Made by a program: the position numbers and the translations under genes. Below, piece after piece: positions 1 through 9,448 of a stretch of DNA of 64,000 bases. The stretch spans positions 397,234-461,233 of the forward strand of contig JAIQEU010000004.1 in NCBI GenBank assembly GCA_020073665.1, given 5' to 3'. The DNA comes from Terriglobia bacterium. Lineage in GTDB: Bacteria > Acidobacteriota > Terriglobia > Terriglobales > Acidobacteriaceae. The notes beneath the pieces are model-generated. The model was given only the letters and a program-made list of their open reading frames with translations, was not told where the DNA came from and ran no database searches. The stretch's first letter is position 1, and each line of letters starts with the position of its first letter.

Positions 1-1
1 G

Positions 2-355
2 GTGTGGGCGCTGGCCGATTTCGGATTTCGCGCGGTGATCGCGCCGTCGTTCGCGGACATTTTTGCCAACAACTGTGTAAAGAATGGCGTGCTCACGGTA
101 GTGCTGAGCGAGGAGCAGATAAGCGGGATCGTTGACCGTGCCGAGAAAACTCCCGGCTACCAATTGACCATCGACCTGGAGCAGCGAACGGTGGCGGATG
201 GGCAGGGATTTTCGGTCACTTTCATGATCGACGAATTCACTCGGCACTGCCTGCTGAATGGACTCGACGATATCGGGCTCACCCTGCAACATGAAGCTGA
301 GATTGCGGCATATGAAGCGGTGCGCGAGAAGCGGCAGATGGCCGGGCCTCAATGA
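2..355 (+). CDS. leuD: 3-isopropylmalate dehydratase small subunit, 3' part
   Basis: This is the C-terminal 117 residues or so of LeuD, the swivel-domain subunit that works with LeuC to isomerise 2-isopropylmalate to 3-isopropylmalate in leucine synthesis in the cytoplasm. The segment reading WALADFGFRAVIAPSFADIFANN is the conserved substrate-loop region that follows the SSREHA motif; that motif and the true start lie outside the window, so the gene is cut by the window edge and not broken. The stop codon falls inside a degenerate copy of the palindromic repeat seen later in the window (about 348-380). The family call is secure. Confidence 0.93.
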   Translation: MWALADFGFRAVIAPSFADIFANNCVKNGVLTVVLSEEQISGIVDRAEKTPGYQLTIDLEQRTVADGQGFSVTFMIDEFTRHCLLNGLDDIGLTLQHEAEIAAYEAVREKRQMAGPQ

Positions 356-380
356 GCGTAGTGGGGATTTTTCAACAACT
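348..380. repeat. Degenerate half-copy of the palindromic intergenic repeat
   Basis: The segment GGGGATTTTTCAACA, preceded by TCAATGAGCGTAGT, matches one arm of the repeat copies at 56296 and 61526. It overlaps the leuD stop codon. This is the only copy found outside 48.7-61.6 kb. Confidence 0.5.
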
Positions 381-409
381 ATGGTCCCGTTGTAGCATTT
401 TGGAAAGCC

Positions 410-856
410 ATGTTGCCTGACGTGCGTAGATTCATCAGCGTTGAAATGATTCGGGATGGCGGCTCATTTGCGGCCAAATTCGAAAGCAGTGACGGCAATC
501 AATACATTCTCTTTACGAAGGTTCAATTTGCTAATGTTGGCACTCCGAAAAGGGACGAGCACGGCTACAATCAAGAAAGGGAATTGGTAGGTTACGACGA
601 GCCCGTCATCATTGACTGTGACCCGGCAAAGCGTCCACAGGATACAGAGAAGGTACGCCATAGCGTCCTGTCGGGGCCTGCAAGCCGAGTTCCTTGGGAT
701 CAAGCACGTAAAATCATTGGCAAAATCGGAGACCTCGCACAGGGCCTAAGTCCGATACCAGCAGGCTGGCTGAAGCAGATGACAGCCGTTGTAGAGGGTG
801 AGGGCCATCCACCGCCCGGTTCGAAAACGCGATCGACATGGCATCGAGGTCGCTGA
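410..856 (+). CDS. Hypothetical protein, 148 aa
   Basis: A small soluble protein that I do not recognise. The N-terminal half (VEMIRDGGSFAAKFESSDG, then NQYILFTKV) reads like an antiparallel beta-sheet. The C-terminal half is more polar and contains a possible helix around the segment WDQARKIIGKIGDLAQGL. A weak GGAAAG Shine-Dalgarno lies a few bases before the ATG. It stands alone, 54 bp downstream of leuD on the same strand. No signal peptide or membrane segment is seen. It is supported only by length, start site and plausible protein composition. Confidence 0.5.
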   Translation: MLPDVRRFISVEMIRDGGSFAAKFESSDGNQYILFTKVQFANVGTPKRDEHGYNQERELVGYDEPVIIDCDPAKRPQDTEKVRHSVLSGPASRVPWDQARKIIGKIGDLAQGLSPIPAGWLKQMTAVVEGEGHPPPGSKTRSTWHRGR

Positions 857-966
857 GCCGTGAAGATGATTGACGCTATCAGGCGAATTTCACCCACAAT
901 ATCCGACTAGCGACACGCAAGCGACATATAACTAGAGAATTGCGCGATCCTTGCAAGGTTCCTCGC

Positions 967-3444
967 CTACACCGGAGGCCCTGCCGGCGCCCCCGACGGC
1001 ACCAGCTTCGGCGTGTTCTCCTTTGGATTCTGCAGGAACAAATCAACCTCATGCTGCAGGTGCACCATGTCCGGGTTTTCGCCCGCCATGATATGCAGCA
1101 TGACCTTGGATTTATTTACTCCGGCCAATGCCGCTGCGCGGATCTCCGCCGGGGCGTCGGTATTGGCAGCCAACACCATCAGTCGCTCGGTGATCTCGGC
1201 GCGCAGGACTGTAGTGATTGGATCCGTCTCCGGCCTCTCCACCGGGTACACCTTTCTGATCAAAACAGCAATAACATCGTCCGGCGTCGGAACACTCGCG
1301 TCCTGAGCCGACATCACCTTCAACCGCTCCAGCCGCCGCGGGTCAAGTAAGCCCCCGACCACAATCTCGGCAACCGCACGTGCTCCGTCTTGCGGTGAAT
1401 ACAAGTATCCAGCGGACGAAGTAAAACGCTCGGAATCAGGCTCTGTATTCTCGAGGGGAGCCAATGCCTTCCAGAGTTCGGGAGCAATTCCTAGCTCATT
1501 CGGTTCCAGCGCCTTCAGCAACAGACTCAGTGCTTCTTGCTGGCTTTGACCCGGCCAGATCGTCAGCGGAGTCTGCCCGTCGCCCGCGAGCGACAGCGGA
1601 ATCTTCGCGCCTCCGACCACATTAATCGCCGAGGCCAGGGCGTAGCGATGGAACAGGTACACCAGCGGGAATCGCGACGCCAGCATGGAAACCGGTTCGC
1701 CCGGCCGCAACATTTGCGGACCGTAGTTTTTCAGCAGCGCGTCGCGCACCGGCAGCACTTCCTTCAGCCACGCGATCGGATCGGGCCCATCGTCATAGGC
1801 ATTCCATCGCGGATCGTCGTTGTTGCCCCACACAATTCCCTTCGCGATGTTCGCCCGGACAATTGCGTCCAGACGCGCGTGCTGCTGCTCGGGCGTCGCG
1901 CCCGGCTTGTCCTGGCTGTAGCCCCACTCAATGGCAAAGCGGTCGTAGCTGCCGGTGCCCTGCATGTAAGCGTCAGAAAGATCGGCGGTGCCATCCGGAC
2001 GAATGCGCACTCGCGGAGCAAAGTAATCCATCACCGAACCCCGGCCGTAGGTGCTGGCCACAAAATTGTGGCCCAGGCCCAAAACATGGCCCATTTCATG
2101 GCAAGTGAGCAAGGCGATGCGATTCAGCATCACTTGTTCGGCATTCAGCTTGGGGTCGAGGTTGTCGAGCGCCGCGAAAGCATCGAGAGCTTGCTCGGCA
2201 GTACGGCCCGGCGGCGTGGTTGCGTCCCAATAGTTGCTGGCCGTGCGCATGCGATGCGAATCAAGTTGGACTACGGCGTGAACAATCTCTCCCGTACGTG
2301 GGTCAGCGTGCGACATGCCCACCGACCAACCCCGGCCGGAACGATTGGTCCACTGAATCGTAGGGTAGCGAATATCGAGCGGATCGGCACCTTCGGGCAA
2401 GTCCTCAATGCGCAGTGCATTTTTGAAGCCGGCCTGCTCGAACGCCACATTCCACCACATGGCACCGCGGCGGGCGGCTGATCGCATGGGCTCAGGCATG
2501 GCGCGGTCAAGATAGAAGACGATTGGCTTGACCGGTTCGCTCACCGCTGCATGCGGGTCCGCCTTCTGCAGACGCCAGCGGTTCACCAGGCGACGCCGCA
2601 GCGGAGCGTCAAAGGGTTGGGAGAAATCCTCGAAGCTGGGGCCGAAGAATCCTACCCGCGGATCCTGCTCTCGCGGCTCGAAGCCGGGCGCGGGCAGCGC
2701 TACAAAAGAGTGATGCTCGCGAACACTGAGGGTATGCGCATCGGGCTGGTTGAGATCACTTTCCGAATCAGAGCTGAACGTCAGCAGCATCTCGACTTCG
2801 GTGTTGAGCGGAAAACTTCCGGTGTGCTCCAGATCGACCACGCTGCGCTCGGCATCAAGTCTCCAGTTCGCTCCTTGGGATGGCTCCTGTCGCACCAGCG
2901 TGCCGCCCACCGCGCGAGTCGGCCGCCGCAGTTGCGACAGCAGGTCGGTGGCATCTCTCATCAGCAAGGCGCTGGCATTCACCAGCACGGTACCGTCCTG
3001 TTCGGCCTCCACGGGAAGAGCAGCCAGCACTGACGTGGGAAAGCTGAACTCGACCGAGTGCTTCAGTTCCGCGCTGCCTGCGGTGGCGCGGAAATCGGTG
3101 TTTTCCTGGATCACCAGCACACGCATGCCGACCCGGCGTAAACGGCACAGCGCCGCCCCTGAGAACGAACTGCGATCGGCAAACACTTCCGTGGATCCGA
3201 TGCCGCTGCCCAGCCCGTTAAAGTACAGGAACTCGCGGGCGAGAGCCGCCGGAGACAATTCGAACAGGATGGCGCCCTTTTTCTCGTCCCAGTAATAAGG
3301 GAAGAAGCCGTCGTGCTTCTCGAGGCCTGCAACGCGAGACGCAAGGGTAGTTTTTTCGCCGGCTGGCGTGGCCGGAGTCTGGGCGGGCGCAATCCCGCAA
3401 GTAAGAACGCACATGAGGACGAGGAGGCAAGCAGATCGCTTCAT
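967..3444 (-). CDS. Secreted zinc-dependent metalloprotease (DUF5117/DUF4953 type)
   Basis: An exported zinc peptidase of 825 aa. It starts with a clear signal peptide (MKRSACLLVLMCVLTCGIAPAQ). The zinc motif HEMGHVLGLGHN near residue 447 is the extended HExxHxxGxxH form of metzincins, and VMDY downstream fits the Met-turn region. The long N-terminal part resembles the DUF5117/5118 region found in front of this protease domain in Acidobacteria and Bacteroidetes; substrates are unknown. It is divergent from the YjbQ gene with about 105 bp between them and appears monocistronic. Length and domain order are normal for the family. Confidence 0.88.
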   Translation of the reverse strand: MKRSACLLVLMCVLTCGIAPAQTPATPAGEKTTLASRVAGLEKHDGFFPYYWDEKKGAILFELSPAALAREFLYFNGLGSGIGSTEVFADRSSFSGAALCRLRRVGMRVLVIQENTDFRATAGSAELKHSVEFSFPTSVLAALPVEAEQDGTVLVNASALLMRDATDLLSQLRRPTRAVGGTLVRQEPSQGANWRLDAERSVVDLEHTGSFPLNTEVEMLLTFSSDSESDLNQPDAHTLSVREHHSFVALPAPGFEPREQDPRVGFFGPSFEDFSQPFDAPLRRRLVNRWRLQKADPHAAVSEPVKPIVFYLDRAMPEPMRSAARRGAMWWNVAFEQAGFKNALRIEDLPEGADPLDIRYPTIQWTNRSGRGWSVGMSHADPRTGEIVHAVVQLDSHRMRTASNYWDATTPPGRTAEQALDAFAALDNLDPKLNAEQVMLNRIALLTCHEMGHVLGLGHNFVASTYGRGSVMDYFAPRVRIRPDGTADLSDAYMQGTGSYDRFAIEWGYSQDKPGATPEQQHARLDAIVRANIAKGIVWGNNDDPRWNAYDDGPDPIAWLKEVLPVRDALLKNYGPQMLRPGEPVSMLASRFPLVYLFHRYALASAINVVGGAKIPLSLAGDGQTPLTIWPGQSQQEALSLLLKALEPNELGIAPELWKALAPLENTEPDSERFTSSAGYLYSPQDGARAVAEIVVGGLLDPRRLERLKVMSAQDASVPTPDDVIAVLIRKVYPVERPETDPITTVLRAEITERLMVLAANTDAPAEIRAAALAGVNKSKVMLHIMAGENPDMVHLQHEVDLFLQNPKENTPKLVPSGAPAGPPV

Positions 3445-3549
3445 AGGCTGTTCTTATACATCACATCGCGGAGCCGCTCAAAGCCCGCGCTCGACCCCGG
3501 CTCGGCACTTCTCATACACTGAGAGCGGGGCTATTCGCATCGAAAGGCC

Positions 3550-3951
3550 ATGCAACGACTGACCATCAAGACGCGCAAGAAACGTGAGGTGTTAGACATC
3601 ACCGAGGTGTTAGAGAGCCTGCTTGGCAAGGGTCCGGGAACGAAAGCAGGAGTCTGCCATCTGCTCATCCTGCACACCACGGCTGCGCTGACCACAGCCG
3701 ACCTCGATCCCGGAACCGATCTCGACATGCTCGATGCTTTCGAGGCCATGATTCCCAAGCTGCGCTACCGCCATCCCCACAATCCGGCTCACGTCCCGGA
3801 TCACATCCTGTCGTCAATGATCGGCACCTCGGTGACGCTGCCCTTCGACCATGGCAAGTTCCTGCTTGGCACCTGGCAAAGGGTAGTCTTGGTGGAACTG
3901 GACGGTCCGCGCGAGCGCGAACTTGTAGTTACAGTTACACCTGAGCAATGA
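3550..3951 (+). CDS. YjbQ/UPF0047 family protein (secondary thiamine-phosphate synthase-like)
   Basis: A complete 133-aa member of the YjbQ (UPF0047) family. Motifs visible are the histidine-containing LLILHTTAALTTADLDPGTDLDML segment, the HNPAHVPDHILSSMIGTSVTLPF segment and the C-terminal GTWQRVVLVELDGPRERELVV strand, all typical. The family is small and cytoplasmic; some members show weak thiamine-phosphate synthase activity, but the physiological role is unsettled. A GAAAGG element precedes the ATG. The next feature is tRNA-Ser. Confidence 0.88.
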   Translation: MQRLTIKTRKKREVLDITEVLESLLGKGPGTKAGVCHLLILHTTAALTTADLDPGTDLDMLDAFEAMIPKLRYRHPHNPAHVPDHILSSMIGTSVTLPFDHGKFLLGTWQRVVLVELDGPRERELVVTVTPEQ

Positions 3952-4001
3952 GGAGCATCCGAGCCAGCAGAAACCTGCTAAACTGCTGACAGCAAAGGCG
4001 C

Positions 4002-4091
4002 GGAGGGATGTGTGAGTGGTTGAAACAGGCGGTCTTGAAAACCGCTGTACCCGAAAGGGTACCGGGGGTTCGAATCCCTCTCCCTCCGCCA
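4002..4091 (+). tRNA. tRNA-Ser(UGA)
   Basis: A full 90-nt class II tRNA. The acceptor stem GGAGGGA pairs with TCCCTCC, followed by discriminator G and an encoded CCA. The anticodon stem GCGGT/ACCGC encloses the loop CTTGAAA, giving anticodon TGA (reads UCA). The long variable arm TACCC-GAAA-GGGTA is typical of serine tRNAs, and GGTTCGAATCC forms the T arm. No integrase or attachment-site duplication is seen next to it. Confidence 0.97.
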
Positions 4092-4349
4092 TGCAGGTCT
4101 GAGTCGCAGAGAATTCCGGCGGCATTGCTATGAAGACCACTTGAAATCGCCGCAATTCTGCAACTCTCACCCTCAAACGGGACCGGCGACAGTGTCCCGC
4201 TGACCCCTATCGGCAACCTTTCGCGCTTTTTGTCTCTGGAGGGCACATCAGCAAGTCCGGTTTCAGACTCCTCCCGACGAACACAATGCGCCTGTTTGCG
4301 ACAACTACCTGCATCCAGTTGCAGGCAGGGAGTGTCCGATCGTCGAGAG

Positions 4350-4412
4350 GATAGCCGAGTGAGAAGCAGGAGTCCTGCGCAGCATCGAAAGGGCAGTCTA
4401 ACCTCGGCTATC
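4350..4412. other. Nested inverted repeat / possible structured RNA upstream of uspA
   Basis: GATAGCCGAG (4350-4359) and CTCGGCTATC (4403-4412) are a perfect 10-bp inverted repeat. Between them lies a small perfect hairpin, GCAGGA-G-TCCTGC. The segment is in the 484-bp gap between tRNA-Ser and uspA, which otherwise has no gene. There is no T-tract, so it is not a standard terminator. It could be part of the uspA leader or of a short RNA; no known family is recognised. Confidence 0.4.
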
Positions 4413-4452
4413 GTGTCTCGATGCGACCCACACCAGGGATGCCGCATTGCTA

Positions 4453-4468
4453 TGTGATAGGAATCACA
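4453..4468. promoter_or_regulatory. CRP/FNR-type palindrome upstream of uspA
   Basis: TGTGATAGGAATCACA is a perfect TGTGA-N6-TCACA site of the CRP/FNR superfamily, 107 bp before the uspA start. Similar sites precede four other genes in this window. Confidence 0.6.
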
Positions 4469-4575
4469 GCCTCACGTGCCCCCTGCTATTAAGCTAGTAG
4501 GCGTCTTCTATCCCAGGTCTGCGTACTGGTGGCGGTCGCGTATGTGGCCTGCTGCCAGCACCAAAGCAGGAAGTC

Positions 4576-5007
4576 ATGAAAATCCTACTGGCAATTGATG
4601 ATTCCAAGTTCTCGGAAGCTGCGGTGAAGAGCCTTGCCGGGCAGTTCCGGCCTCAGGATACCGAGGTCCGGGTATTGCACGTTGTGGAGCCGACTGCGAT
4701 CTCTGAGCCTCCACAGATGGCAAGAGGATACTATCCGGAACTGGAGGACCAACTCCCGCATGGGCACGAAGTCGTAGATCGGGTGGCCAAAACGCTCTCC
4801 TCCGCTGGCTTCAGAGTGACCACCTCGGTCGCGACCGGCGACGCGAGGAGCGTCATTCTGGATGATGCCGAGGAATGGCACGCTGACCTGATTGTTCTGG
4901 GCTCTCATGGACGCAAGGGGCTGGGACGCTTCTTCCTGGGCAGCGTTTCAGAAGCTGTAGCCCACCACGCACGCTGCTCTGTGCAGATTGTGCGGATTCC
5001 ATCGTAA
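4576..5007 (+). CDS. Universal stress protein, UspA family
   Basis: A single-domain 143-aa Usp protein. It starts MKILLAIDDSKFSEAAVKSL, the beta1/alpha1 of the fold with the Asp that contacts the nucleotide, and ends with the ATP-binding signature GSHGRKGLGRFFLGSVSEAVAHHARCSVQIVR (G-2x-G-9x-GS pattern). Such proteins bind ATP and support survival under starvation or low oxygen. Start is set by AGGAAGTC before the ATG. A CRP/FNR-type palindrome lies about 107 bp upstream, which suggests induction by a global regulator. It stands alone between tRNA-Ser and the TonB receptor. Confidence 0.95.
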   Translation: MKILLAIDDSKFSEAAVKSLAGQFRPQDTEVRVLHVVEPTAISEPPQMARGYYPELEDQLPHGHEVVDRVAKTLSSAGFRVTTSVATGDARSVILDDAEEWHADLIVLGSHGRKGLGRFFLGSVSEAVAHHARCSVQIVRIPS

Positions 5008-5277
5008 GCAAACAACTCATCTTGCCGGCGCCACACCGGGTTCCTTGACAAAGAGCACTGGGATGTCACTCTTGGACAAGTCGGAGTCACTGCCAGACAA
5101 GTATTCTCTGATGCAGTAGAAGTACCCTGTCTCTCAGCTTTGACCTCCAAGTCGAAGTCGGGCCCAACAGCGCGCTGCGCACCGTCTCGAGTGCTGTCGT
5201 CGCAGCCGAACACCCCCCTGCGTCCCAAACTACGAGGTCGCTGCCAAACAAAACCGAATTCCCCCAGGAGGATGCCC

Positions 5278-8200
5278 ATGAAGCGTGTTGAGCAGGTTAT
5301 GTTTTTTTTGGTGGCGTTCTTGCTATCAGTGACCAGCGCTTTCCCCCAGGCTTCTTCTACTTCGTTGCGGGGGTCCGTGACCGACCCCAGCGGGAGCGTA
5401 GTCACAGGGGCCACGGTGGTATTGGCCAACGCCGAATCCAAGACCGAACGCACCGCCACGACCGGGCCCCAGGGAGAGTACCAGTTCCTGTTCGTGCCCC
5501 CGGGAACTTACATCCTCACCGTCAGCGCCTCGGGCTTTGCACGCTATCAGCAGACCGGGCTACAGTTGCTGGTGAACACCCCGGTTACTGCGAACCTACA
5601 GCTTAAGGTTGGGGCGACAAACGAAAGCGTCACTGTGACCAGTGAAGCGCCGGCTTTGAACTTGGTGGATGCCTCGATTGGCAACTCGTTCGACCAGGTG
5701 CAAGTCACGCAGATTCCGCTCGATGCCCGCAACGTCCCCGACCTGCTTAGCCTGCAGGCGGGGGTTGCCTACACCGGCGACCGTCCGGACATCGACAAGG
5801 ACCAGGACACGCGGAACGGCGCGGTCAATGGCGCGCGCAGCGACCAGAGCAACATCACGCTCGACGGCGTGGACGTGAACGATCAATCCAGCGGGTATGC
5901 CTTCACTTCCGTGTTGCCCACCACTCTGGATTCAGTCCAGGAATTCCGCGTCACTACTTCGAACTACAACGCTGACCAGGGAACCGGTTCAGGAGCACAG
6001 GTTTCGTTGGTCACCAAGAGCGGCACGAATTCCTGGCATGGCTCGGCCTACGAGTACCACCGCAACACCGTGACCAGCGCCAATGACTATTTCGTCAAGG
6101 GAGCGGAAGTGGGCAGCGGTCAGCCCAACGTACCCGATAAGTTGATACGGAATATCTTTGGTGTGTCAGTGGGCGGTCCGATCCAAAAAAACCGTCTCTT
6201 TTTCTTTGCCAACTACGAAGGGACAAGGCAGCGGGAAGAGCAAAGCACGGTGCGTACTATTCCGACTCCCACCCTGTGCGCGGGACAGCTTCGCTACAAC
6301 GACGTGAGCGGCGGGGTTACCACACTCACCCCAACCGACATCGCGAACCTGGATCCACTCCAAAGCGGCTACAACGGGCAGGGGCCTGGAATCAACCAGG
6401 CGATCCTCAATGCCACTCACACGGGTTACTTTGACAAGACGTTCTGTACCGGGCAGTTTGCCACCAATGACACCTCGGTAGGCGACGGGCTGAATTATTC
6501 CGGATATCGGTTTCGTGCACCCGTTAGCCTGAATAACAACGCCTTCATCGCTCGTCTCGACTACCACCTCACGGCCGACGGCAGACAAAATATCTTCTGG
6601 CGGGGCGCTCTGCAGAACCTCAACAACCCGCAGGCGCCGTTTCTACCGGGATCCCCACCGGAACAGACGGTGACCGACCATAGCAAAGGTTTTGTCGTTG
6701 GCTACACCGTGGTATTGAACCCGACGATGGTTAACACCTTTCACTGGGGATTCACCCGCCAGAGTACGGGCTTCCAGGGGAACGCCAACCAGGAGTGGAA
6801 TGTTTTCTATGGCTTGGACCAGGGGATTGTCTACAGCCACAACGCGCAGACCCCGGTCCACAACCTCATCGATGATTTTTCCTGGACCAAAGGAAAGCAC
6901 ACGCTGCAGATGGGGACGAACATCGGTTTCGTGCGCAACCCGCGGGTTAGCTATGAACATTCCTTTAACATAGGCAAAGGGGCCACCAACTGGATGTCCC
7001 CGACCGGTTTCGCCAACACTGCCCAACACGATCCCAATAATCCCCAGTTCTGCTTCGCAGGAGGCAGCCCGCTCGACCCCTGTCACGCCACCGACCCCAA
7101 CACCGGCCTTCCGTTTCCGGAGCCTACGTCCACTCCGCAGTTCGACTATCCCATCCTGGGCTTGCTGGGAATGGTTTCCGACATCGTCGGGAATTACAAC
7201 TACGACAAGAGTGGCAACCCGTTGGGCTCGGGAACTCCCGTGCAGCGGAAGTATGGGCTCAACTGGTACGAGTTTTACGGGCAGGATTCCTGGCGGGTCA
7301 AACCAAACTTGACCATCACCTACGGACTGCGCTGGTCGTTGTTCCCTCCGCCGTGGGAGGTCAATGGATTCCAGGCGTCTCCCACTTGCGATCCCACGGT
7401 GAATGGCGGGGTATGTCCCTCCTGGGCCTACAATCTGGGGACCGAGTTCGCACACAATGCCCAGGCGCAGAAGCAAGGCATTGGGTACGATGCGACGCCG
7501 CTGGTGTCGTTCATTCTGGGAGGACCGGGCAATCCTGGGCCCGGTTTCTATCAATTTGAAAAATCTGATTTCTCGCCGCGCGTCTCGTTCGCTTATTCGC
7601 CGCGTGCCTCAGGCGGCTGGATGAGGAAGATGTTCGGCGACTCGGACAAGACCGTGATCCGCGGCGGATTCAGCAAGGTCTATGACCGGCCCGGCATGCA
7701 ACTCCTCAGCACCTTCGACGCCAATGCTCCCGGCGGCCTGTCTGCAACCGTGCAGAATCCATGCTGCAGCGCAACCTTGCCTACGGGAATTCCCGGGCCT
7801 TCGCCTTCGGATCCTTACGATACTGCCGACGGTGTACCGCGGATCACGAACATCAACCAGATTCCTGCGACCAACTCGTTCGGTGACCAGTTCCTGACGC
7901 CCGCGCCTCCCGGGCAGTTCCCGCAGACACCGCCATCGTCTGGCCAAGCCATTACCTGGGGAATTGACCAATCCCTCAAGACCCCGTATGCGTATGCCTT
8001 CGATTTCTCCGTGGGCCGTGAACTGCCGAGAAACTTCTCGCTGCAACTGTCTTATGTCGGACGCTTGGGGCGCAACCTGCTCACCCAGCGTGACCTGCGG
8101 CAGCCAATTGACATAGTCGATCCCAAGACTGGAATCGATTATTTCTCCGCCGCCACCGCCTTGGCGAAGGTGGCCATGGCCCAACTCGCGCGTCCGGCCC

Positions 8201-9396
8201 CAAATAACGTAATTGATCCCACCCAGGTCACCAACAATTCGGTTGGCAAGACCTATCAATTCTGGCAAGACTTGATTCCGGCGCTCCCCAATAACTCTCT
8301 GTCCTATCAGAGCCTATACACCGGGTTTACAGCAACACCGGGGCCGAACGGGCTGATTCAGGCGATTTACGATCTGTATTACGACCCATCCCTCTCCTAT
8401 CTCGGTAACGAAGTCGTGGGCCTTGGCTACACCGACATTTATTACGGGCTCACGGACAGCAGCGGCAGCGGGGCCGCCTATGGCTTCAAGGGCCCGGCCT
8501 GTACCGACCCGCTTGGCGTCGGATTTTGCCCCGGCACTTCGCTGAACAATCAGGCAACCAGCATGTTCGCGTGGAGTTCCATTGGCAAGTCCAACTACAA
8601 TGCGCTCCAGGCCACGCTGCGGAAGCAGTTCGGTCATGGCGTTCAGTTCGACCTTAACTACACCTATTCCAAATCCATAGATTTCACCTCCGCCGCGACC
8701 CGCCTCGGCTTCAGCTCGAGCGTAAACGTGGGCGCGCCTGGAAGCCGCCTAGCCAACGGTTTTTCTCCCGATTCGCGCCGCGGTGTCTCGGACTTCGACA
8801 CTACGCACCAGATCAATGCCAACTGGATTGCTGACCTGCCCTTCGGCAAAGGCCGGCACTTCGCCGGTGGTGCGGGCTCGGTCACCGACGCCTTTATCGG
8901 AGGCTGGCAGCTTTCTGGGGTAGCACGCTGGACCAGTGGATTGCCCTTCTCTGTGGACAACGGCAATTTTTGGGCGACGAACTGGGACGAACAGGGCATC
9001 GCACAGCAGCTTTCCGGAGTAAAAACTGGGGCCTTCAAACAGCCTGACGGCTCAGTCAGCGTTTTTGCGAATCCTGCTGCCGCGTTCGCAAGCTTCCAGC
9101 ATCCTTTCCCGGGGCAAAGCGGCTCGCGCAATGTCGTCCGCGGGGACGGATACGCCGGCCTGGACATGGCGCTCAACAAGCGCTGGAAATTGCCCATGGA
9201 AGGCCACAGCCTGCAGTTCCGCTGGGAAGTATTCAATGTTCCCAACCTGCACCGCTTCAATGTGCTGTCGGGCCTTGGCACCCAGGCATGCGCTTGCATC
9301 GCGTCCCTGCAGCAGCTTCCGCAATCGTTCGGGAGCTACACCGGCCTGCTGACGCAACCGCGTGTCATGCAATTCGCGTTGAGATACGAATTCTGA
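5278..9396 (+). CDS. Oar-like TonB-dependent outer-membrane receptor with carboxypeptidase-regulatory domain
   Basis: A 1372-aa outer-membrane protein. A signal peptide (residues 1-24, ending SAFPQ) is followed by a carboxypeptidase-regulatory-like beta sandwich (about 27-110; SLRGSVTDPSGSVVTGATV), a TonB plug region (about 130-260; ITLDGVDVND, VQEFRVTTSNYNAD) and a very long beta-barrel ending in the terminal aromatic RYEF. This architecture is greatly expanded in Acidobacteria, where it probably imports large ligands or oligosaccharides; the ligand is unknown. The frame stays open back to 5140, but AGGAGG at 5266-5271 with 6-nt spacing and the signal peptide fix the start at 5278. Confidence 0.93.
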   Translation: MKRVEQVMFFLVAFLLSVTSAFPQASSTSLRGSVTDPSGSVVTGATVVLANAESKTERTATTGPQGEYQFLFVPPGTYILTVSASGFARYQQTGLQLLVNTPVTANLQLKVGATNESVTVTSEAPALNLVDASIGNSFDQVQVTQIPLDARNVPDLLSLQAGVAYTGDRPDIDKDQDTRNGAVNGARSDQSNITLDGVDVNDQSSGYAFTSVLPTTLDSVQEFRVTTSNYNADQGTGSGAQVSLVTKSGTNSWHGSAYEYHRNTVTSANDYFVKGAEVGSGQPNVPDKLIRNIFGVSVGGPIQKNRLFFFANYEGTRQREEQSTVRTIPTPTLCAGQLRYNDVSGGVTTLTPTDIANLDPLQSGYNGQGPGINQAILNATHTGYFDKTFCTGQFATNDTSVGDGLNYSGYRFRAPVSLNNNAFIARLDYHLTADGRQNIFWRGALQNLNNPQAPFLPGSPPEQTVTDHSKGFVVGYTVVLNPTMVNTFHWGFTRQSTGFQGNANQEWNVFYGLDQGIVYSHNAQTPVHNLIDDFSWTKGKHTLQMGTNIGFVRNPRVSYEHSFNIGKGATNWMSPTGFANTAQHDPNNPQFCFAGGSPLDPCHATDPNTGLPFPEPTSTPQFDYPILGLLGMVSDIVGNYNYDKSGNPLGSGTPVQRKYGLNWYEFYGQDSWRVKPNLTITYGLRWSLFPPPWEVNGFQASPTCDPTVNGGVCPSWAYNLGTEFAHNAQAQKQGIGYDATPLVSFILGGPGNPGPGFYQFEKSDFSPRVSFAYSPRASGGWMRKMFGDSDKTVIRGGFSKVYDRPGMQLLSTFDANAPGGLSATVQNPCCSATLPTGIPGPSPSDPYDTADGVPRITNINQIPATNSFGDQFLTPAPPGQFPQTPPSSGQAITWGIDQSLKTPYAYAFDFSVGRELPRNFSLQLSYVGRLGRNLLTQRDLRQPIDIVDPKTGIDYFSAATALAKVAMAQLARPAPNNVIDPTQVTNNSVGKTYQFWQDLIPALPNNSLSYQSLYTGFTATPGPNGLIQAIYDLYYDPSLSYLGNEVVGLGYTDIYYGLTDSSGSGAAYGFKGPACTDPLGVGFCPGTSLNNQATSMFAWSSIGKSNYNALQATLRKQFGHGVQFDLNYTYSKSIDFTSAATRLGFSSSVNVGAPGSRLANGFSPDSRRGVSDFDTTHQINANWIADLPFGKGRHFAGGAGSVTDAFIGGWQLSGVARWTSGLPFSVDNGNFWATNWDEQGIAQQLSGVKTGAFKQPDGSVSVFANPAAAFASFQHPFPGQSGSRNVVRGDGYAGLDMALNKRWKLPMEGHSLQFRWEVFNVPNLHRFNVLSGLGTQACACIASLQQLPQSFGSYTGLLTQPRVMQFALRYEF

Positions 9397-9413
9397 GCGC
9401 ATAGCATTCAACA

Positions 9414-9441
9414 CGGACGGCCATGAGATTATGGCCGTCCG
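9414..9441. other. Perfect hairpin at the receptor/permease junction
   Basis: CGGACGGCCAT (9414-9424) and ATGGCCGTCCG (9431-9441) form an 11-bp perfect stem with the 6-nt loop GAGATT. It lies 18 bp after the TonB-receptor stop and is not followed by a T-run, so it is at most an imperfect terminator. It overlaps the first possible ATG of the permease (9431), which argues for the start at 9449 or for translational control. Confidence 0.5.
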
Positions 9442-9448
9442 ATCCCTT

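Noticed and set aside
4002..4091. tRNA-Ser as an attachment site for an integrated element
   Set aside because: No integrase, no direct repeat of the tRNA 3' end and no foreign gene block were found nearby.
5140..5277. Open frame upstream of the TonB receptor that would add 46 residues
   Set aside because: The added residues are polar and would hide the signal peptide; AGGAGG 6 nt before the ATG at 5278 is decisive.
6643..7554. A 303-codon frame antisense to the TonB receptor
   Set aside because: A long antisense frame is expected in GC-rich coding DNA; no start signal or protein motif supports it.
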